From: an uncultured Mycoplasmatota bacterium
GTDB taxonomy: Bacteria; Bacillota_I; Bacilli_A; RF39; UBA660
Reading direction: 5' to 3'
Assembly: GCA_900552495.1 (NCBI GenBank)
Contig: URZY01000005.1
Span: 1 to 64,000, forward strand
Length of the DNA: 64,000 nucleotides
The position numbers were made by a program, and so were the translations under genes. The notes below the pieces were generated by a model that was not told the origin of the DNA, made no database searches, and saw only the letters and a program-made list of their open reading frames with translations. Positions 60,051-64,000 of the stretch are shown piece by piece; within the stretch, counting starts at the first letter, position 1; each line of letters opens with the position of its first letter.

Positions 60051-61167
60051 CTTTCCCTAACTTTATTTTAACTGTTTTTTCTTTGCCATCTCTTATAAAT
60101 GTTACGTCAACTGTGTCACCTGCAGAGTGTTGGTATAATTCATATCTTAAGTAAGCGTAATCTTTTACTTTTTTACCGGCAAAAGCAGTAATAACGTCAC
60201 CCTTTTTTAGCCCAGCAGTAGCTGCGCCAGAGCCATCAACAGAACTGATTACAACAACGCCTTGTTTAATACTGGCATCTAGTTTAATACCACTTCTATA
60301 TAAAGTTACTGTATCGGTAACATTAACCATTTCAATACCTAGGACAGGCCACTCAACTTTAGCACCTTTTTCTAATGTTTCAACATGACTCATTGCGTAC
60401 TCAATTGGAATAGCAAAGCCCATTCCCTCAATGTCATCATCGACTAATTTTAAAGAACAAACGCCAATTACTTCTCCATTAACATTTAATAATGGCCCGC
60501 CACTGTTTCCAGGATTAATTGAAGCATCTATTTGAAGAACGCGCATCACCCAATCATTATTAGTTGAAGAAACTCTGACTGATACCATTCGTTCTTTTCC
60601 TGATAAAACACCGGAAGTTACACTTCCTCGATATTCATAGCCCATTGGTGCTCCTACTGTAAACACAGTATCTCCAAGATTCATTTTCTCACTACTACCA
60701 ATGTTAGCAACTTGAATGACCTTATTGCGTGGTATTTTTAAGACAGCTAAATCTAAATAGCTATCTCCGCCTAAAAATTCAGCGTCTATTTCCTCGTCAG
60801 TGGTCAAAACAACTTTAACATTATCACCACCAGATACAACGTGATTATTTGTTAATAAGTAGCCATAATTATCATCTACTTTATAAACAAATCCTGTTCC
60901 TGTTGAAGTTACACTACCATTGGTATAAGTGTTCACTAGGACTGTTGCATCATATATTTTTTCAACTGATGGTGCTAATGACGCCTTTTCAAACACTTGC
61001 GTTTCATTTTTTGTTACAACAGTTCCACTTGGTGTTGTTCCTAAAACCTCACTAATAATTGGGGTCCATTTAAGTAAGGCGAACATTACTATTCCACCTA
61101 TTACAAAAGAAAAAGTAATAATAAATATTTGCTTTAAAACTTCATTTTTTTGTTTATTTTTTGTCAC
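60040..61167 (-). CDS. htrA: HtrA/DegP-type serine protease with PDZ domain
   Basis: 375 residues, membrane-anchored outside the cell by a helix at about 11-32 (FIITFSFVIGGIVMFALL). Catalytic triad: His in LLTNNHVVSGG, Asp in YLDLAVLKIPR, Ser in INPGNSGGPLLN. One C-terminal PDZ domain (about 275-370, AGLKKGDVITAFAGKKV). It degrades or repairs misfolded surface proteins. GTG start overlaps the stop of the upstream Abi_2 gene by one base, so the two are translated together. Confidence 0.93.
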   Translation of the reverse strand: MTKNKQKNEVLKQIFIITFSFVIGGIVMFALLKWTPIISEVLGTTPSGTVVTKNETQVFEKASLAPSVEKIYDATVLVNTYTNGSVTSTGTGFVYKVDDNYGYLLTNNHVVSGGDNVKVVLTTDEEIDAEFLGGDSYLDLAVLKIPRNKVIQVANIGSSEKMNLGDTVFTVGAPMGYEYRGSVTSGVLSGKERMVSVRVSSTNNDWVMRVLQIDASINPGNSGGPLLNVNGEVIGVCSLKLVDDDIEGMGFAIPIEYAMSHVETLEKGAKVEWPVLGIEMVNVTDTVTLYRSGIKLDASIKQGVVVISSVDGSGAATAGLKKGDVITAFAGKKVKDYAYLRYELYQHSAGDTVDVTFIRDGKEKTVKIKLGKGTN

Positions 61168-62114
61168 TAGTTATCAGAGCTCCTTTCGATTTTAGCTAAC
61201 TCACTCCAATTAGCAGGGAAGCCCATACGCTTAAATACTTTATCAATTGAAATAGTATGGAGATTATAATTTAAAGTTTGAATTATATTTTCTAGTTCAA
61301 TGCTCATATTTTTGAAATCTTCTGTTTGTAGGAGTTGTTTCATGATAATTACAAGGGCAAATAAGTCGTGTTTACCATAAATATATTCCCCATCTTCTTT
61401 AGGTATACCTAAGATTTGATGATAAATTGTATCATCAATTTCCTTTTGTGTCTTATTCTCATATAAAATATCCTCATGAGCACAAAGATTGCGATAGTTA
61501 GCTAAGATTGGTAAATATGTCATAAAATCATCTACTTCAACGCCATACACTTTAGCAATGTCACGTTGATCTTCTTGTTTTAAAACTGAATACATTTCAC
61601 TAACTATTCCAAATGATAAAACTTTTACCAAAATCCATAGTGGAATATATCCATAATTTGAAACATAATGTAGTGTAGCGGTGTGTTGTGAACCATTAAC
61701 TCTAATCTGTCGTTTCATCTTTTTCAATAAGTCATTTAATTGACGCTGCTTATCGGGATTTTGAGTAAAGTTTTTAGGTTTTAAATAATCACGCTCACGA
61801 TATCCATATTTTTTAGATAACTGATATGATGTAATTGATTTTAGGTTATTTTCAATTACAAGTAAATATTTAAAAAAGACATTTCTAATGGAACGATCGA
61901 ATAAGAATAGGCTGTATAGTTCTTCAAAGGTTGTTCCATCAAGATAATTATTCTCTTCACGACGTTTCATAAAGAGATGACGGTAACCATTCAAAAAGAA
62001 ATAATTTTCACGTAGTAATACCATTTTTGCGTAGTTATCATCATTTATAACCATACCCCTATGTTTAAGTATATCCAACTGTTCATCTAAATTTTTGAAT
62101 TGTTTATCTATCAT
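61167..62114 (-). CDS. Abi_2 (AbiD/AbiF-like) family protein
   Basis: 315 residues with the Abi_2 pattern: LKHRGMVINDDNYAKMVLL, ENYFFLNGYRHLF, LFLFDRSIRNVFFKYLLVIE and, near the C-terminus of the domain, ANYRNLCAHEDILY, which contains the RxxxxH motif of HEPN ribonucleases. Family members block phage growth. Here the gene is coupled to htrA on the chromosome and may have a housekeeping role. ATG after AGGTGAG. Confidence 0.88.
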   Translation of the reverse strand: MIDKQFKNLDEQLDILKHRGMVINDDNYAKMVLLRENYFFLNGYRHLFMKRREENNYLDGTTFEELYSLFLFDRSIRNVFFKYLLVIENNLKSITSYQLSKKYGYRERDYLKPKNFTQNPDKQRQLNDLLKKMKRQIRVNGSQHTATLHYVSNYGYIPLWILVKVLSFGIVSEMYSVLKQEDQRDIAKVYGVEVDDFMTYLPILANYRNLCAHEDILYENKTQKEIDDTIYHQILGIPKEDGEYIYGKHDLFALVIIMKQLLQTEDFKNMSIELENIIQTLNYNLHTISIDKVFKRMGFPANWSELAKIERSSDN

Positions 62115-62220
62115 ATTCTCACCTATTATAGATTATATCATATAATCTTTAGAAAAGTATGAATTTTTAGTGAATTTGTATGATATAATTTAAGTAATAT
62201 TTTATAAGGAGGCGTGATGT

Positions 62221-63192
62221 ATGCCAGCAACAGTAACTCATGCTTATTTTGCAAAAGATGTGTTTGATATTTTACCAAGCAATATTAAGAATACAATTGA
62301 TTATAGTCGAATTAAAATGTTTGGTCAAAGTATGGATTCCTTGATGTTTTATAATATTGCATCAGTTGCCCCAGGAAAAAAGATTCGAGAATTTGCGGGA
62401 GTGTTCCATAGGAGTAAGACACAAGAATACTTTGTTAATTTGATTAACTATATAAAAGACAACGAATTGTATACAGATATGGATGTTTGTTCCTATTTAG
62501 CTGGGATGATTTGTCATTATGTATTAGATTCTAATGTTCATCCTTTTGTAATATATAAAACAGGAAAATTTGATAAAAATAATAAAAATACTTATAAATA
62601 TAATAATGTTCATGAGTTTATGGAAATATTTATTGATAATGATATGATTAAAAGACGAGAAAATATTAATCCATATACATTTAGATTAGATAAATTTTGT
62701 TTTAATTTAAGAGAGTTTTCTCCTTGGTTAAATGCCGTGATTGATGATAGTTTTAAAAGGACTTTTGGGATTAAAAATATGAGTAAGATATATTATAAGG
62801 CTACAAAACAAATGAGAAATATTCTTTATTTATTTAGACGAGACGTTAAAGGATATAAGAAGTTTTTTTATAAAATAATTGATACCTTTACAACAAAGAA
62901 GATGTTTCGATTTGAATGCATTAGTTATCATTACCCTTTAGAGGATAAGCATAATTATTTAAATTCTAATCATAGTTTGTGGAGAAATCCAACATCTTAT
63001 AATATGACGAGTACAGAATCATTTAAAGATTTATATGTAAAATCAATAAAAATGGCAAAAGTTATAATTTGTGCTAGTTTTGATTATATTAATGGAAAAG
63101 ATATTGATTTATTGAAGATTTTTGATAATACTAGTTATATAACTGGTTTAAATTGCGATTTAAAGAAAGAACTAAAGTATTTTGAATTTTAG
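62221..63192 (+). CDS. Zinc-dependent phospholipase C family protein
   Basis: 323 residues. The N-terminus PATVTHAYFAKDVFDILP and the block YLAGMICHYVLDSNVHPFV (about 90-108) hold the His and Asp residues that bind zinc in the PF00882 family. HEFMEIFIDNDMI gives another His/Glu pair. No signal peptide is visible, so an exported lecithinase is unlikely; similar cytoplasmic members are common in Bacillota. ATG after AAGGAGGCG. Confidence 0.82.
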   Translation: MPATVTHAYFAKDVFDILPSNIKNTIDYSRIKMFGQSMDSLMFYNIASVAPGKKIREFAGVFHRSKTQEYFVNLINYIKDNELYTDMDVCSYLAGMICHYVLDSNVHPFVIYKTGKFDKNNKNTYKYNNVHEFMEIFIDNDMIKRRENINPYTFRLDKFCFNLREFSPWLNAVIDDSFKRTFGIKNMSKIYYKATKQMRNILYLFRRDVKGYKKFFYKIIDTFTTKKMFRFECISYHYPLEDKHNYLNSNHSLWRNPTSYNMTSTESFKDLYVKSIKMAKVIICASFDYINGKDIDLLKIFDNTSYITGLNCDLKKELKYFEF

Positions 63193-63247
63193 TTCTTTTT
63201 TGTATAGTTTCTTTATTTTCTTACATAATAATTTTAGGTGATTTAGT

Positions 63248-64000
63248 ATGTTTTATAAATATGAAATTAAAAATAATGGAACTGAGGATGTCTTATACTT
63301 ATACTTATCGTTAACATATGAGTTTTCGAGAGAATTGGCCTTAGAGTCAAGCGATAGTGAATTGTCTAGACGAACTAAAAATTTCATACGGAATAATGGA
63401 ATTAATTATAAGGGAACTAAAGTTTATTTAGTTATTGACGGAATTGTGGTTAAAAGTTTAGATATTAGTAATGAAAGTAATCCAATTGAAATCCTTAAAG
63501 AAAGTTTATATTACTCAAATGAATATTATTTAGTAACGGTTAGAATGAATAATGAGGCAGTAATTGAGTTACCACTTAAAGAATACCTACTTGGAGTAAT
63601 GGCAACTAATATTGAGATGTTCTGTCATAGTGAAGTATTAAAGGCCATTTGCATTTTATATAGAACTTATGTTTTTAATAAAATGAGTAATGATAAGGAG
63701 ATAAGCGCCTTTAATGACTATGCAATTTATAAACCAATTTCTTATTATAAATTAGTGTGGGCCAATGATTATGATAAGAATGTTAAACAATTAGAGGAAG
63801 CAATAAAAGAAACCGATTGTTTATTTTTATCATATAATGATCACTATATTCTGCCATTTATTCATTTTTCGAATACAGGCAAAACCTTCAGTAATAAAGA
63901 ATATCCTTATTTAAGTGCGGTTAGAAGTTTATGGGACTTGGCATCACCATATTATGTGGATGTTAAAGAATATTCATATGATACACTCAGTAGAATACTG
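63248..64000 (+). CDS. SpoIID/LytB domain protein, N-terminal part (runs off window end)
   Basis: 251 codons are visible, open at the window end. An N-terminal region of about 110 residues is unassigned. VIELPLKEYLLGVMATNIE, then SEVLKAICILYRTYVFNKM, matches the start of SpoIID (PLxxYLxGVVAxEMPxxWxxEALKAQAxAARTY). FIHFSNTGKTFSNKEY with PYLSAVRSLWD is the later block. SpoIID is a lytic transglycosylase acting on peptidoglycan stripped of stem peptides, the product of amidases, and a link to the split amidase is possible. ATG 63248 after AGGTGAT. Confidence 0.8.
   Translation, partial: MFYKYEIKNNGTEDVLYLYLSLTYEFSRELALESSDSELSRRTKNFIRNNGINYKGTKVYLVIDGIVVKSLDISNESNPIEILKESLYYSNEYYLVTVRMNNEAVIELPLKEYLLGVMATNIEMFCHSEVLKAICILYRTYVFNKMSNDKEISAFNDYAIYKPISYYKLVWANDYDKNVKQLEEAIKETDCLFLSYNDHYILPFIHFSNTGKTFSNKEYPYLSAVRSLWDLASPYYVDVKEYSYDTLSRIL

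Overview
The window is a piece of an AT-rich Bacillota genome. The first 391 bases are the 5' part of a 16S rRNA gene. Cell-wall genes (a FemX-like bridge enzyme, LysM proteins, a GH3 hexosaminidase, a SpoIID-like protein) show that the cell is walled, so it is not a classical mollicute. I infer an uncultured gut Bacilli lineage (Erysipelotrichia/RF39-like). The tRNA-Trp carries anticodon CCA and genes end in TGA, so the standard bacterial code applies.

Layout. 1-4.3 kb: 16S and its promoter, ntdP, and a gpsA / VanZ-RDD / DUF308 run. 4.5-14.4 kb: a secreted orphan, tRNA-Trp, an NAD-salvage pair (nadR, pnuC) with a candidate operator array, an FkbM methyltransferase, a GH3 hydrolase, CotH, an HD phosphohydrolase and MgtC. 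14.4-16.5 kb: a threonyl-tRNA synthetase without TGS or editing domain, preceded by a threonine-rich leader peptide with its own terminator and then by a T-box. 16.5-32.2 kb: a candidate structured RNA before a Spo0A-C-like protein, kinase-like orphans, FemX, an aminotransferase-GNAT fusion, PHP and MBL hydrolases, coaD/coaE, a LysR regulator, and a run of small redox genes (flavin reductase-rubredoxin, PflX-like radical SAM, FTR-like protein, thioredoxin-like protein), with adenosine deaminase among them.

32.3-54.2 kb is the most striking part. One minus-strand N-acetylmuramoyl-L-alanine amidase gene (Amidase_3 plus four LysM repeats) is broken into three collinear pieces by two elements, each encoding its own large serine recombinase. 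The small one (about 2.5 kb, 32399-34947) sits inside the last LysM. The large one (about 18.1 kb, 35797-53922) sits inside the catalytic domain. Removing both at the short shared cores rejoins a 413-codon reading frame. The large element is a defence island: a Gabija pair (gajA, gajB), type I restriction-modification (hsdR, hsdM, two hsdS), a DUF4145 protein, a HipA-like kinase and a frameshifted Fic gene. The two hsdS genes face away from each other around a tyrosine recombinase, bounded by a perfect 81-bp inverted repeat that covers their start codons. A promoter-like sequence lies on the invertible segment, which suggests a switch between two specificity alleles.

54.3-64 kb: a pectate-lyase-like surface protein, a DUF11 protein with a homopolymer frameshift, a DUF262/DUF1524 (GmrSD-like) protein, a CorA transporter, an HtrA protease, an Abi_2 family protein, a zinc-dependent phospholipase C family protein and the start of a SpoIID-domain protein. 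Functions are assigned by motif recognition only; no database search was run.
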